DNA from: an uncultured Lachnospiraceae bacterium
Lineage (GTDB): Bacteria > Bacillota > Clostridia > Lachnospirales > Lachnospiraceae
NCBI GenBank assembly: GCA_947174185.1
Contig: CAMWHY010000002.1
Location: 1-54,211, forward strand
Direction of reading: 5' to 3'
Length of the DNA stretch: 54,211 nucleotides
Below, piece after piece: positions 26,573 through 34,963 of this stretch. Within the stretch, counting starts at the first letter, position 1. Every line of letters begins with the position of its first letter. A program made the position numbers and the translations under genes. Below the pieces are notes generated by a model, which saw nothing but the letters and a program-made list of their open reading frames with translations, was not told the DNA's origin and ran no database searches.

Positions 26573-27493
26573 ATGTCACTCAAACCTACATTAGTTATTT
26601 TGGCGGCAGGTATGGGCAGCCGTTACGGTGGATTAAAACAGATCGATCCGATCGATGAGAATGGACATAAGATCATAGACTTTTCTATTTATGATGCGAT
26701 GCGGGCAGGCTTTGGAAAGGTCGTTTTTATCATAAAAAAGGAAACAGAACAAGACTTCAGAAGCTGCATTGGCGACGCGGTCAGTAGGAAAATACCGGTG
26801 GAATATGTATTCCAGAATCTACAGGACGTACCGGCGGGATTTTCTATTCCGGAAGGCAGAGTAAAGCCGTGGGGGACGGCACATGCGGTTCTGGCGTGCA
26901 GAGATGCGGTGAAAGAGCCATTTGCAGTCATCAATGCGGACGACTATTATGGTGTGAGTGCCTATCAGTCTTTATATGATTATTTGACTAATGTACCGGA
27001 GCAGGAGAAAATGCCGTTTTGTATGGTAGGTTATAAGCTGCAGAATACTCTGACTGAGTATGGTTCTGTGGCAAGAGGATGCTGTCAGATGGATGCTGCC
27101 GGATATTTGGAGACGATCGTAGAGCGTACTAAGATCATTAAGACAGAAGATGGAGCCTCTTATTCTGAGGACGACGGTGCAACATATCATCCACTTCCGG
27201 AAAATATGTTGGTTTCTATGAACATGTGGGGCTTTACGCCCGGGATTTTTCAGGAGCTGCAGGCATCAATGGACCGTTTTTTTGCTTCTGAAGTAGAAAA
27301 AAATCCGCTGAAATCAGAATGTTATATTCCTATGGAGGTCGGCCGCATGATCAAGGAAGGAAAAGCAACAGTCAAGGTGCTTTCCTCCAAGGATCGATGG
27401 TTTGGGGTAACTTACAAAGAGGATAAACCGTTTGTCATGGAATCCATCAGGCAGTTGAGGGAGCAGGGGGTTTATCCGGATATTCTTTGGTAA
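26573..27493 (+). CDS. Sugar-phosphate nucleotidyltransferase family protein
   Basis: 306 residues. It starts with the NTP-transferase signature LVILAAGMGSRYGGLKQ, followed by AVINADDYYG as the metal-binding Asp loop, and FCMVGYKLQNTLTEYGSVARG. Members join a nucleotide to a sugar phosphate for glycan or lipid synthesis. There is no left-handed helix domain, so it is not GlmU or GlgC. The exact sugar is unknown; neighbours suggest extracellular polymer synthesis. ATG 26573 follows AAAAAGGAG. Its stop is 5 nt from the end of convergent queT. Confidence 0.82.
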   Translation: MSLKPTLVILAAGMGSRYGGLKQIDPIDENGHKIIDFSIYDAMRAGFGKVVFIIKKETEQDFRSCIGDAVSRKIPVEYVFQNLQDVPAGFSIPEGRVKPWGTAHAVLACRDAVKEPFAVINADDYYGVSAYQSLYDYLTNVPEQEKMPFCMVGYKLQNTLTEYGSVARGCCQMDAAGYLETIVERTKIIKTEDGASYSEDDGATYHPLPENMLVSMNMWGFTPGIFQELQASMDRFFASEVEKNPLKSECYIPMEVGRMIKEGKATVKVLSSKDRWFGVTYKEDKPFVMESIRQLREQGVYPDILW

Positions 27494-27498
27494 ACATT

Positions 27499-28008
27499 TT
27501 AAGCTTTATTAAAAATTTGTTGGGCGTGTTTTTCTAACCCCAACAGCAGAAGCATACCAAGGATTCCGCAGGAGATCAATTCGCCTGCACCGACGGTCAG
27601 CATAAAATAAGGAATAGAACCTTCCAGTTGATATGCAATGGACAGGACCCATGGTATGATTAGTGTATTGGAAATAATGGGAGAAAGTGGCGCAAGCCAC
27701 TTTTTGCCTTTAAAAGAAAGTTTCCCTGCGGCATAAGTTCCGATCGCACCAAGAAGCGTAGCAATGCTTCCGAAGATGATATCCCAGATGATGGCGCCGG
27801 TTAAGAGATTGGCTAAAATACAGCCGATAAACAATCCTGGGATTGCCGCCGGTGTAAAGAAGGGAAGAATCGTAAGAGCTTCGGAAAAGCGGACCTGAAT
27901 GGCCTGACTTGCCAGCCCGAGGCGGTTGGCAAGATCGGTCAATACGACGTACAATGCAGCAATCAAAGCTGCCTGTACAAGAAACAGTGTCTTGTTTGAT
28001 GTTTTCAT
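27499..28008 (-). CDS. queT: Queuosine-precursor transporter QueT
   Basis: 169 residues with about five hydrophobic helices. The family pattern is present: ALIAALYVVLTDLANRLGL, then VQVRFSEALTILPFFTP (here AIQVRFSEAL) and AAIPGLFIGCILANLLTG. QueT is the substrate-binding component of an ECF-type vitamin transporter that imports preQ1 or a related deazapurine. A preQ1-I riboswitch precedes it, which strongly supports the assignment. The start is the ATG complementary to 28006-28008, after AAGGAG. Confidence 0.93.
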   Translation of the reverse strand: MKTSNKTLFLVQAALIAALYVVLTDLANRLGLASQAIQVRFSEALTILPFFTPAAIPGLFIGCILANLLTGAIIWDIIFGSIATLLGAIGTYAAGKLSFKGKKWLAPLSPIISNTLIIPWVLSIAYQLEGSIPYFMLTVGAGELISCGILGMLLLLGLEKHAQQIFNKA

Positions 28009-28017
28009 TTTTATGAT

Positions 28018-28060
28018 CTCCTTAGTTTTGTTTTACGTGAGGATGGTTTCGAACTCACGG
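28018..28060 (-). promoter_or_regulatory. preQ1-I riboswitch of queT
   Basis: Read on the minus strand, stem CGTGAG/CTCACG encloses loop TTCGAAACCATC, and a 3' A-rich tail TAAAACAAAACTAAGGAG contains the ribosome binding site. This is the preQ1 class I H-type pseudoknot layout in which the tail pairs back into the loop. Ligand binding should hide AAGGAG and reduce QueT translation. Confidence 0.85.
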
Positions 28061-28090
28061 TGTTAGATTGAAAAATCAATGATTTTTCAT

Positions 28091-28168
28091 AAACGAATTT
28101 TTTCGTTTTGCAATTATTGTGCCTGCGGCCCAAATCGCAGGTTGTGGAAAGGCATGGTTATTATTATG
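28091..28168 (+). repeat. Dispersed leader cassette, copy A
   Basis: Hairpin AAACGAA-TTTT-TTCGTTT (28091-28108), then GCAATTATTGTGCCTG, hairpin CCTGCG/CGCAGG (28122-28127 with 28136-28141), GGAAAGG at 28146-28152 and ATG at 28166. The cassette is on the + strand although both flanking genes are on the minus strand, so here the ATG opens only an eight-codon ORF. See copies at 36541 and 54112. Confidence 0.7.
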
Positions 28169-29351
28169 AATGATCAGCTTTATACTGATTAACCAACGTC
28201 TGGATACGCTCGCTGGGATTTAAAAAATCACTGATGGAAGCGTCGTGGTTCAAGGTATCGATCAGATAAGCGATATATTTGCTCATGTCGCAGGTTGCAT
28301 ACCACTGGCTGTCCAACAATTCAGGGGGCTGATAAATTAAGTTTGTGGTAAGGACTTTCGTAATCAGACCCTTATCGTAAGCCTCATCAAATTTCTTTAA
28401 GCCGTTGGTGAACAAACCGAAGGTGGCGAAGACGAAGATTCTGTTCGCATTGCGCGCTTTCAGTTCGGTAGCTACTTCAATTACGCTGTCGCCGGAAGAT
28501 ATCATATCGTCGATGATAATCATGTCTTTGCCGGCCACGCTGGTGCCGAGGAACTCATGGGCAACGATCGGGTTGCGTCCGTTGACGATCCTTGTGTAAT
28601 CGCGTCTCTTATAAAACATACCCATATCAAGACCGAGTACGTTGGCAATATAGATAGCACGTCCCATACCGCCCTCATCGGGGCTGATCACCATCATGTG
28701 GTCAGAATCAAGCTTCAGGTTATCTACATTTTTGAGTAGTCCTTTGATAAACTGATAGGAAGGCTGCACTGTTTCAAATCCATTTAAAGGTATTGCATTT
28801 TGTACACGTGGGTCATGGGCATCAAAAGTAATAATATTATCCACGCCCATCTGTACCAGCTCCTGCAGTGCAAGTGCGCAATCCAAAGATTCCCTTGCAC
28901 TCCTTTTATGCTGGCGGCTTTCGTACAAAAACGGCATAATGACCGTAATCCTTCTTGCTTTACCGCCGACGGCAGCGATGATTCTCTTGAGATCCTGATA
29001 ATGATCATCGGGAGACATATGATTCTGTCTGCCAAACAGGGAATACGTCAGGCTGTAGTTTCCAACATCAACCAGTAGATAAAGATCGGTTCCTCTGACG
29101 GATTCCATAATAACGCCTTTGGCCTCGCCGGAGCCAAACCTTGGAACTTTGGCGTCCAGTATGTAGCTGTCCCGCTGATATCCTACAAAGGAAAGAGTAT
29201 CTGCGTGGGCATGTTCTCTCTCAATACGCCATTTGACAAGGTATTGATTTACCTTTTCTCCAAGATGGCGGCAGCCCTCCAGTGGGATAATCCCAAGAGT
29301 GCCTACCGGAATCGTCTCCAGATTACGAACTTCCTGTTTACGCATTGGCAT
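28164..29351 (-). CDS. prs: Ribose-phosphate pyrophosphokinase, long form
   Basis: 395 residues, longer than the usual 310-320 of PRPP synthetases. It makes PRPP from ribose 5-phosphate and ATP. The flexible catalytic loop is MPFLYESRQHKRSARESLD, FDAHDPRV and SPDEGGMGRA form the active site, and the PRPP-binding loop is IIDDMISSGDS. The extra length is an N-terminal extension of about 60 residues and a C-terminal tail (PSERIQTLVNQYKADHS). The start follows GCGAGGAA. It lies 58 nt after the helicase-loader gene and is probably in the same transcript. PRPP feeds nucleotide synthesis. Confidence 0.93.
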   Translation of the reverse strand: MPMRKQEVRNLETIPVGTLGIIPLEGCRHLGEKVNQYLVKWRIEREHAHADTLSFVGYQRDSYILDAKVPRFGSGEAKGVIMESVRGTDLYLLVDVGNYSLTYSLFGRQNHMSPDDHYQDLKRIIAAVGGKARRITVIMPFLYESRQHKRSARESLDCALALQELVQMGVDNIITFDAHDPRVQNAIPLNGFETVQPSYQFIKGLLKNVDNLKLDSDHMMVISPDEGGMGRAIYIANVLGLDMGMFYKRRDYTRIVNGRNPIVAHEFLGTSVAGKDMIIIDDMISSGDSVIEVATELKARNANRIFVFATFGLFTNGLKKFDEAYDKGLITKVLTTNLIYQPPELLDSQWYATCDMSKYIAYLIDTLNHDASISDFLNPSERIQTLVNQYKADHS

Positions 29352-29409
29352 ATGATGTGTTCCTCGCTTTCTGAATTTGCATTGTGAAATACCTATAAAA
29401 TGTAATTGT

Positions 29410-30387
29410 TCAGTCGTTCCTTCTCTGTTGTATGCGAATATCTGTTCCTGTAAGTTTCAGAAATGCATAGTGCCTAAAAACGCGGGAAAACATACGGTCA
29501 GAGTAATGAGTCCTGATCTCATCCGGAGTTGTAAAATTGGTGGATATAATCACTGCTTTGCGGTTACACATGCGTTCATTTACAATATTGAACAGATGTG
29601 ACTTTGTAAAATCCGTGGCATATTCCGCTCCTAGATCATCAATGATCAAAAGATCGGAATGATAGAGCGCATCAAGCAGTTGGTCCGACAGTTCTTTCGT
29701 ATACATTTTGGATGAAATACTTTCAAAAAGTCTGATGGCACTGAAATAAATTACAAATTTGCCCTGGTCAATCAGTTCTTTTGCAACACAGCCGGAGAGA
29801 AAAGACTTTCCCGTACCTACTGTACCATAAAAGAGGAGATTTTGGTAGTCTGAATCGAAGTTATTTATGAATTTTTTACAAGTTTCTACAGCATTTTGAA
29901 ACAGCGCCAGATCATCACCCTGATAATAATCATAGGAAAGATGGGAAAAATTGTTGGTTTCAAGGAGATCTCGTATCTGGGAGGCATCATATAACAGTTC
30001 AACCTCCAACCTGCGAAAGCAGGAACATTTTCTGCCGTCTATATATCCGGTATCCTGACAGGCATCACAGGTATAGTGCGGTTCCAGATAATCCTTGGGA
30101 TATCCTGCGTCTGTAAGGAGCTGTAGTTTATACGATTTCATATTCTCCAGCTTCTGATGAAGCGCATCCAGCAATTCTTTTCGGGACAGCTGCCGGTTGC
30201 TCTGCGGATCAAGAAGTATGTGGGCATGCTCCATGGAAGTAGAAATGATCTTTTGATCAAGTTCCTGAAATTCGGGAATCTTCTGATAGACTTCCGTCTT
30301 GCGCTGCTCCAGCTGATAATCATTTTCCGCCCGCCGTTTTTCGTAGGTGCGGCTGATAAAGTTATATTGCTGATTGGTTAAAGGCAT
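29410..30387 (-). CDS. DnaC/DnaI-like helicase loader ATPase
   Basis: 325 residues. An N-terminal region with a zinc-ribbon-like segment (CDACQDTGYIDGRKCSCFRR, about residues 109-128) precedes an AAA+ domain with Walker A GTVGTGKSF and Walker B LLIIDDLGAEY, plus VISTNFTTPDEIRTHYSDR. It fits DnaI/DnaC proteins that load the replicative helicase. It is 20 nt downstream of the dnaD-like gene, the classical primosome pairing in Firmicutes. IstB-type transposition ATPases share the fold, but there is no transposase nearby. Confidence 0.88.
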   Translation of the reverse strand: MPLTNQQYNFISRTYEKRRAENDYQLEQRKTEVYQKIPEFQELDQKIISTSMEHAHILLDPQSNRQLSRKELLDALHQKLENMKSYKLQLLTDAGYPKDYLEPHYTCDACQDTGYIDGRKCSCFRRLEVELLYDASQIRDLLETNNFSHLSYDYYQGDDLALFQNAVETCKKFINNFDSDYQNLLFYGTVGTGKSFLSGCVAKELIDQGKFVIYFSAIRLFESISSKMYTKELSDQLLDALYHSDLLIIDDLGAEYATDFTKSHLFNIVNERMCNRKAVIISTNFTTPDEIRTHYSDRMFSRVFRHYAFLKLTGTDIRIQQRRND

Positions 30388-30407
30388 AGAAAACCCCTTT
30401 CTATGGT

Positions 30408-31496
30408 TTAATTACCGGCCAACGCTTTTTTTACTTTCTCTAACGCCACAGCTTCCAACTCGGCAAAGTCATAGTCGTGCTGTTCAATATTGCAGAAGGA
30501 ACCGGATGGTTTCTTCGGGGCTGCGTAGGCGGACTGACGGGCAGTATTGATCTTGGATTTCCGGGCTGCTTCAGCAGTATTTAATTCCTTTAGGGACCGG
30601 ATGTTGTCATTTTGCCAGGATTCCAGAATGGAGTTGGCATAGGAAAAACGGTTTGTGTCCGTCTTCATGACAGTGCGGTTGCAGGCTTCTTCAATCAGTT
30701 CCATGGGATAAGCACATTCCATGATCCAGCGGTTGATATATTCCTGCTCTTTTTTTGCGGGAAGTCCCTGCTTCCCAAGCAGCTTCATGATCTCAATGCT
30801 GGTATTTTGGCTGGCAGCGGAGCGTTGTGCCTGTTGGAAGGATTTTGCCTGTTTGATATTGACGATGCCTTCTTCATACCAGCGGATGGCAGTCTGTTCT
30901 ATGGCGCGGAAGCTTTTCTGGCCTTGTCCGATACAGTATTGCAGAAGGTAATCCGTCAGATCCAGTCCAAAACCAAGACGGTCGTAGATAAACAGCAGCG
31001 TCTTGATTTCCGGTCCGCTGATAGTGCGTTTGGTGTATTGCTGCGCAGCAAAAAGGAGCTGTCTGCTTTCGGGATTTTCCTGAAAAGCGGCAATATCTTC
31101 TAAAGTATAAGCATTTTTTTCGGCAGTATAATCCAAAGGAACCGACTTTGGTTTGTCGGGGACAATTTCCAAAACAGGAGGAGCTGCCGCGGCTTCCGTC
31201 AAGGAGGAGTTGCACAGCCGAATGCCGGTAATGTTCTGGCGGCAGTCATAATCAATAGAAAGCAAATGCAGTTTTTCCCAATAAGAAAGCGCACGGACAA
31301 TATCTTTCTCCGTGTGATTAAACTTATCCGCTATTTCCGTAATATCAGTAGGAAGGTTGGCGCTGACCATGCGGAGCAGATAAAGATATACTTTGATCTG
31401 TGCATCGTTGGCATCCTTCATGTACTGATCGATGAAACGATTAGATAACACCGTGTATCCGTCAGAGGAATCCGATGTGATGTTTAATGGTATCAT
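30408..31496 (-). CDS. DnaD-domain replication initiation protein
   Basis: About 362 residues. The N-terminal winged helix (FIDQYMKDANDAQIKVYLYLLRMV, DITEIADKFNHTEKDIVRALSYWEKLHLL) is followed by DnaD-type C-terminal domains (TLEDIAAFQE, LIEEACNRTVMKTDTNRFSYANSILESW). DnaD/DnaB proteins remodel origin DNA and recruit the helicase loader. The start is the ATG complementary to 31494-31496 after GGAGAG; the longer frame adds nine residues without a site. A promoter lies at 31557-31584, and an inverted repeat sits in the leader. Confidence 0.87.
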   Translation of the reverse strand: MIPLNITSDSSDGYTVLSNRFIDQYMKDANDAQIKVYLYLLRMVSANLPTDITEIADKFNHTEKDIVRALSYWEKLHLLSIDYDCRQNITGIRLCNSSLTEAAAAPPVLEIVPDKPKSVPLDYTAEKNAYTLEDIAAFQENPESRQLLFAAQQYTKRTISGPEIKTLLFIYDRLGFGLDLTDYLLQYCIGQGQKSFRAIEQTAIRWYEEGIVNIKQAKSFQQAQRSAASQNTSIEIMKLLGKQGLPAKKEQEYINRWIMECAYPMELIEEACNRTVMKTDTNRFSYANSILESWQNDNIRSLKELNTAEAARKSKINTARQSAYAAPKKPSGSFCNIEQHDYDFAELEAVALEKVKKALAGN

Positions 31497-31515
31497 GTTT
31501 ACTCTCCATGCGATA

Positions 31516-31533
31516 ACTTCCAAAACTGGAAGT
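31516..31533. promoter_or_regulatory. Inverted repeat in the dnaD leader
   Basis: ACTTCCA-AAAC-TGGAAGT, perfect 7-bp arms, between the promoter and the start of dnaD. It is either an operator or an RNA hairpin. Confidence 0.45.
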
Positions 31534-31556
31534 CCGGTAACGATTTCTGTATGAAA

Positions 31557-31584
31557 ATTATATCACATCGAAAGAAAAAATCAA
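31557..31584 (-). promoter_or_regulatory. Promoter of the dnaD-dnaI-prs transcript
   Basis: On the minus strand TTGATT (31584-31579), a 16-nt spacer and a perfect TATAAT (31562-31557), about 60 nt before the dnaD start. Confidence 0.75.
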
Positions 31585-31632
31585 TAGCTGCAAATTGGCG
31601 GAAAGCCTTATTTTATGGGGTTTTCAAGGGAA

Positions 31633-31815
31633 TGTGGATATTGTGGATATTGTGAATTGGGCATCGACATAATATGTAGAATTTTGGCGATGGATGCCTG
31701 TTTTCCAAAGAATAATTCAATTTGTTTTTTGGGAGGATTCAATGTTATGTAAATAAAAATATCCACATTTTTATCCGTCGCAATGGACGTTTAAAGATGT
31801 AGATATTGTGGAAAA
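31633..31815. promoter_or_regulatory. Cluster of DnaA-box-like 9-mers in the dnaD-murC gap
   Basis: The 320-nt gap 31497-31816 contains no gene. It has TGTGGATAT twice head to tail (31633-31641, 31642-31650), the same 9-mer inverted at 31759-31767, and TGTGGAAAA at 31807-31815, which on the other strand fits the DnaA consensus TTWTNCACA. The first three differ from TTATCCACA at one position. Binding by DnaA is inference. Confidence 0.4.
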
Positions 31816-31816
31816 G

Positions 31817-33196
31817 TTATTTGCCGAGAAGAGATTCGCCGATTTTAACTACATCACCGGCTCCCATAGTTATCAACAGATCGCCTTCGCTGCAATTTTG
31901 TAAAATAAAATTTTCAATGTCATCAAACAGAGGATAATAGTAACATTCTGTTCCCAGAGCATCCAGTTTACTTTTTAAATCTTTTGAAGAGATACCGATG
32001 GTGTTTTTCTCTCTTGCCGCATAGATATCGGTCAGGATAACCAGATCCGCCATGGAGAGCGTCTCTGCAAAATCATCTAAAAATGCATTTGTGCGCGTAT
32101 AAGTGTGCGGCTGGAAAACGCATACAAGCCGTTTGTGAGGGTAGGCTTTCGCTGCGTCCAGAGTGGCGCGGATCTCAGTGGGATGGTGTGCATAATCGTC
32201 AATGATCGTAATGCCGCCGAGATCACCTTTGTGTTCAAACCGCCGATCAGTTCCGCTAAAAGAGGACAACCCTTTTTTAATTGTTGCCATGTCAAATCCT
32301 AAGAGTTCCGACAGAGCAATGGCTGACAGGGAATTGTATACATTGTGGACGCCGACAACGGAAAGCTGTATGGTTTCGGGCTCACTGTCCGGACGGTGGA
32401 GGACATAGGAAACGCAGCCATTTTCTGAAAATGCAATATCAGACGGATAATAGTCGCTTTGGCTGGTGCTACCAAAAGTGATAATTCTGCAGGGAAGTCC
32501 TTCCGTGATCTCATCAAGTCGTTCGATATCTCCATTGATGATCAGCGCACCGTCTGCTGGTAGAAGCGATGCAAAACGATGGAAGGAATTGCGGATATCA
32601 TTGATATCCTTAAAAAAGTCCATATGGTCTTCTTCTATATTAAGTATGATAGCAAGCTTTGGGAAAAAGCTTAAGTAGCTGTTTGTGTATTCGCAAGCTT
32701 CCGTAACAAAATATTCCGAATGCCCTATCCGTAGGTTGCCGCTGATGGTTTTTAAGATCCCTCCAATGGAAAGTGTGGGGTCCGTGTCCGCGGTAAGAAG
32801 AATTTCCGAGACCATGGAAGTTGTTGTTGTCTTCCCGTGAGTGCCGCTGATGGCGATAGGGATTTGATAGTTTAGCATGAGCTGTCCCAACAGTTCAGCA
32901 CGGCTTAGAGAAGGAATGTTACGTTGATGGACTTCAACAAGCTCAGGATTATCTTCCCGGATTGCAGCAGTATATACGACAAGATTTATGCCGTCCTTGA
33001 TATTGTCGGCGCGCTGTCCATAATATATGGTAGCTCCAAGAGATTCCAGATGCTCCGTCAGGGGAGAGGACTGACTGTCGGAGCCGCTGATTGTAAATCC
33101 TCTGGATAAAAGAATCTCCGCCAAACCGCTCATGCTGATGCCGCCGATTCCGATGAAGTGAACATGGATGGGACTTTTAAAATCAATTTGGTACAT
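31817..33196 (-). CDS. murC: UDP-N-acetylmuramate--L-alanine ligase
   Basis: 459 residues, normal for MurC. It adds the first amino acid of the peptidoglycan stem in the cytosol. The N-terminal nucleotide-binding motif is HFIGIGGISMSGLAEIL, the P-loop is AISGTHGKTTTTSM, and EACEYTNSYL, NIEEDHMDFF, GVHNVYNSLSA and DDYAHHPTEI are the MurC-type motifs. The ribosome binding site AAGGAG is about 14 nt from the ATG, a rather long spacing. It has its own promoter at 33298-33325 and is divergent from glgC. Confidence 0.96.
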   Translation of the reverse strand: MYQIDFKSPIHVHFIGIGGISMSGLAEILLSRGFTISGSDSQSSPLTEHLESLGATIYYGQRADNIKDGINLVVYTAAIREDNPELVEVHQRNIPSLSRAELLGQLMLNYQIPIAISGTHGKTTTTSMVSEILLTADTDPTLSIGGILKTISGNLRIGHSEYFVTEACEYTNSYLSFFPKLAIILNIEEDHMDFFKDINDIRNSFHRFASLLPADGALIINGDIERLDEITEGLPCRIITFGSTSQSDYYPSDIAFSENGCVSYVLHRPDSEPETIQLSVVGVHNVYNSLSAIALSELLGFDMATIKKGLSSFSGTDRRFEHKGDLGGITIIDDYAHHPTEIRATLDAAKAYPHKRLVCVFQPHTYTRTNAFLDDFAETLSMADLVILTDIYAAREKNTIGISSKDLKSKLDALGTECYYYPLFDDIENFILQNCSEGDLLITMGAGDVVKIGESLLGK

Positions 33197-33297
33197 AGTG
33201 CAGATATGCTCCTTCTTGCTATATTCTTTACATGATCATTATATTCTTGAAATGGTATTTATTGCCTGAACGATGATCTGGACCATCGCTATCATTT

Positions 33298-33325
33298 ATT
33301 ATACTCGTAAAAAAAAGGATGTAAA
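33298..33325 (-). promoter_or_regulatory. murC promoter
   Basis: On the minus strand TTTACA (33325-33320), a 16-nt spacer and a perfect TATAAT (33303-33298). The leader of about 100 nt holds a small CGATG/CATCG inverted repeat near 33270-33290. Confidence 0.65.
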
Positions 33326-33688
33326 GTCAATCCGATGAAAACGTAAATGGGAGATAAAGTTAAAAGTAACAATTTTTCTTCGCATAATTTGTGTTTATTA
33401 GACAATTTGTATATGTATAGATAGTGGTGACAAACTCGTGGTGTAGAATGCAAATTTGGCAATATTCACAAAAATTGGACAACACTTTATGGCAAAATAA
33501 TGCAAAATAAGTATGAAAAATGTGGATATAATTATGTAAAACTAACAAAAAAAATTACAAACTGAGAAAATATTTTTTAAAAAATATTCACTTTCACAAA
33601 AAGCTATGTTATAATGGAAAAGGTAATTACTGGTAAGAAATTTATAAAATGGTTAGGGTTACAAATTTACTATGACAGAGGTGATGAC
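33326..33688. promoter_or_regulatory. AT-rich gap between murC and glgC with glgC promoter
   Basis: The murC-glgC gap (33197-33688) has no convincing gene. Its right part holds a perfect 20-bp AT palindrome (arms AATATTTTTT/AAAAAATATT, 33568-33587), a DnaA-like TGTGGATAT near 33521, and the probable glgC promoter TTCACT (33587-33592), 17 nt, TATAAT (33610-33615). The glgC leader would be about 65 nt. Confidence 0.55.
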
Positions 33689-34963
33689 ATGATCAAGAAA
33701 GAAATGATTGCCATGTTGCTTGCCGGCGGTCAGGGCAGCAGATTGGGCGTACTGACAAGGAAGATGGCGAAACCGGCAGTTTCTTTTGGCGGAAAGTACA
33801 GAATCATTGATTTTCCGTTGAGCAACTGTATTGATTCAGGCGTTGATACAGTAGGCGTGCTGACGCAGTATCAGCCGCTTCGACTGAATACGCATATCGG
33901 TATCGGTATTCCGTGGGATCTGGACCGTAATATCGGCGGTGTGACAGTGCTTCCTCCGTACGAGAAGAGTACGAACACAGAGTGGTATACCGGAACAGCG
34001 AACGCAATTTATCAGAATATTGCATATATGGAAAGCTTCAATCCTGAATATGTGCTGATCTTATCAGGCGACCATATCTATAAGATGGATTATGAGGTTA
34101 TGCTGGATTTCCACAAGGCGAATGGCGCAGAGGTAACGTTGGCGGTTATGCCGGTTCCCCTTGAGGAAGCAAAACGTTTTGGTATTGTAATTACGGATGA
34201 TAATCACAAGATCGTTGATTTTGAGGAAAAACCGGAACACCCGCGCAGCAATCTGGCTTCTATGGGTATCTATATCTTCACATGGAAGACATTGAAGGAA
34301 GCGTTGATCGCCAAGGCGGAACAGCCGGCGCTTGACTTTGGTAAGCATGTTATTCCTTACTGCCATCAGAAGCAGGCTCCGATCTATGCTTATGAGTACA
34401 ATGGATACTGGAAGGACGTTGGAACTCTTCATTCTTATTGGGAAGCCAATATGGAATTGATCGACATCGTTCCGGAGTTTAATCTTTATGAAGAATATTG
34501 GAAGATTTATACCAAGTCAGACGCACTGCCGCCGCAGTATATTTCAGCAGACAGTGTGGTAGAGCGAAGTCTGATCGGCGAAGGCGCAGCGATCTATGGC
34601 GAGGTGTATAACTCCATCATCGGATGTAATGTTGAGATCGGAGAAGGCACGATCGTACGGGATTCTATCATTATGAATGAGACGGTGATTGGCGCTCATT
34701 GCGAATTAAATAAGACAATTATAGCAGAGAATACTACGATAAAAGATAACGTCCAGACCGGTATTGGCGAGGAAGTGGATAATGAAACAGATCCGCATAT
34801 ATACAATCATGGACTTGTCTGCATCGGAGAACATACCACGATTCCTGCAGGCGTTACGATCGGTAAGAATACGGTTGTATTTGGTGAGACGGATGCATCC
34901 GATTATCCTGATCAGACCCTTGCCAGTGGTAAATCTCTGATAAAGGAGGGCGATAAAGCATGA
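33689..34963 (+). CDS. glgC: Glucose-1-phosphate adenylyltransferase
   Basis: About 424 residues. It makes ADP-glucose for glycogen. N-terminal nucleotide-binding motif [16 protein letters not shown], then [32 protein letters not shown] and [10 protein letters not shown]; the C-terminal half is a left-handed beta-helix of hexapeptide repeats. The start is ATG 33689 after AGAGGTGAT; an upstream ATG at 33614 lies inside the promoter. It overlaps glgD by 4 nt (ATGA), so the two are translationally coupled. Confidence 0.96.
   Translation: MIKKEMIAMLLAGGQGSRLGVLTRKMAKPAVSFGGKYRIIDFPLSNCIDSGVDTVGVLTQYQPLRLNTHIGIGIPWDLDRNIGGVTVLPPYEKSTNTEWYTGTANAIYQNIAYMESFNPEYVLILSGDHIYKMDYEVMLDFHKANGAEVTLAVMPVPLEEAKRFGIVITDDNHKIVDFEEKPEHPRSNLASMGIYIFTWKTLKEALIAKAEQPALDFGKHVIPYCHQKQAPIYAYEYNGYWKDVGTLHSYWEANMELIDIVPEFNLYEEYWKIYTKSDALPPQYISADSVVERSLIGEGAAIYGEVYNSIIGCNVEIGEGTIVRDSIIMNETVIGAHCELNKTIIAENTTIKDNVQTGIGEEVDNETDPHIYNHGLVCIGEHTTIPAGVTIGKNTVVFGETDASDYPDQTLASGKSLIKEGDKA

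Noticed and set aside
29410-30387. IstB-type transposition ATPase
   Set aside because: No IstA transposase or inverted ends; it follows a dnaD gene, as helicase loaders do.
33360-33548. 62-residue minus-strand ORF between murC and glgC
   Set aside because: AT-rich, no ribosome binding site, no recognisable motif; the region looks like a promoter gap.
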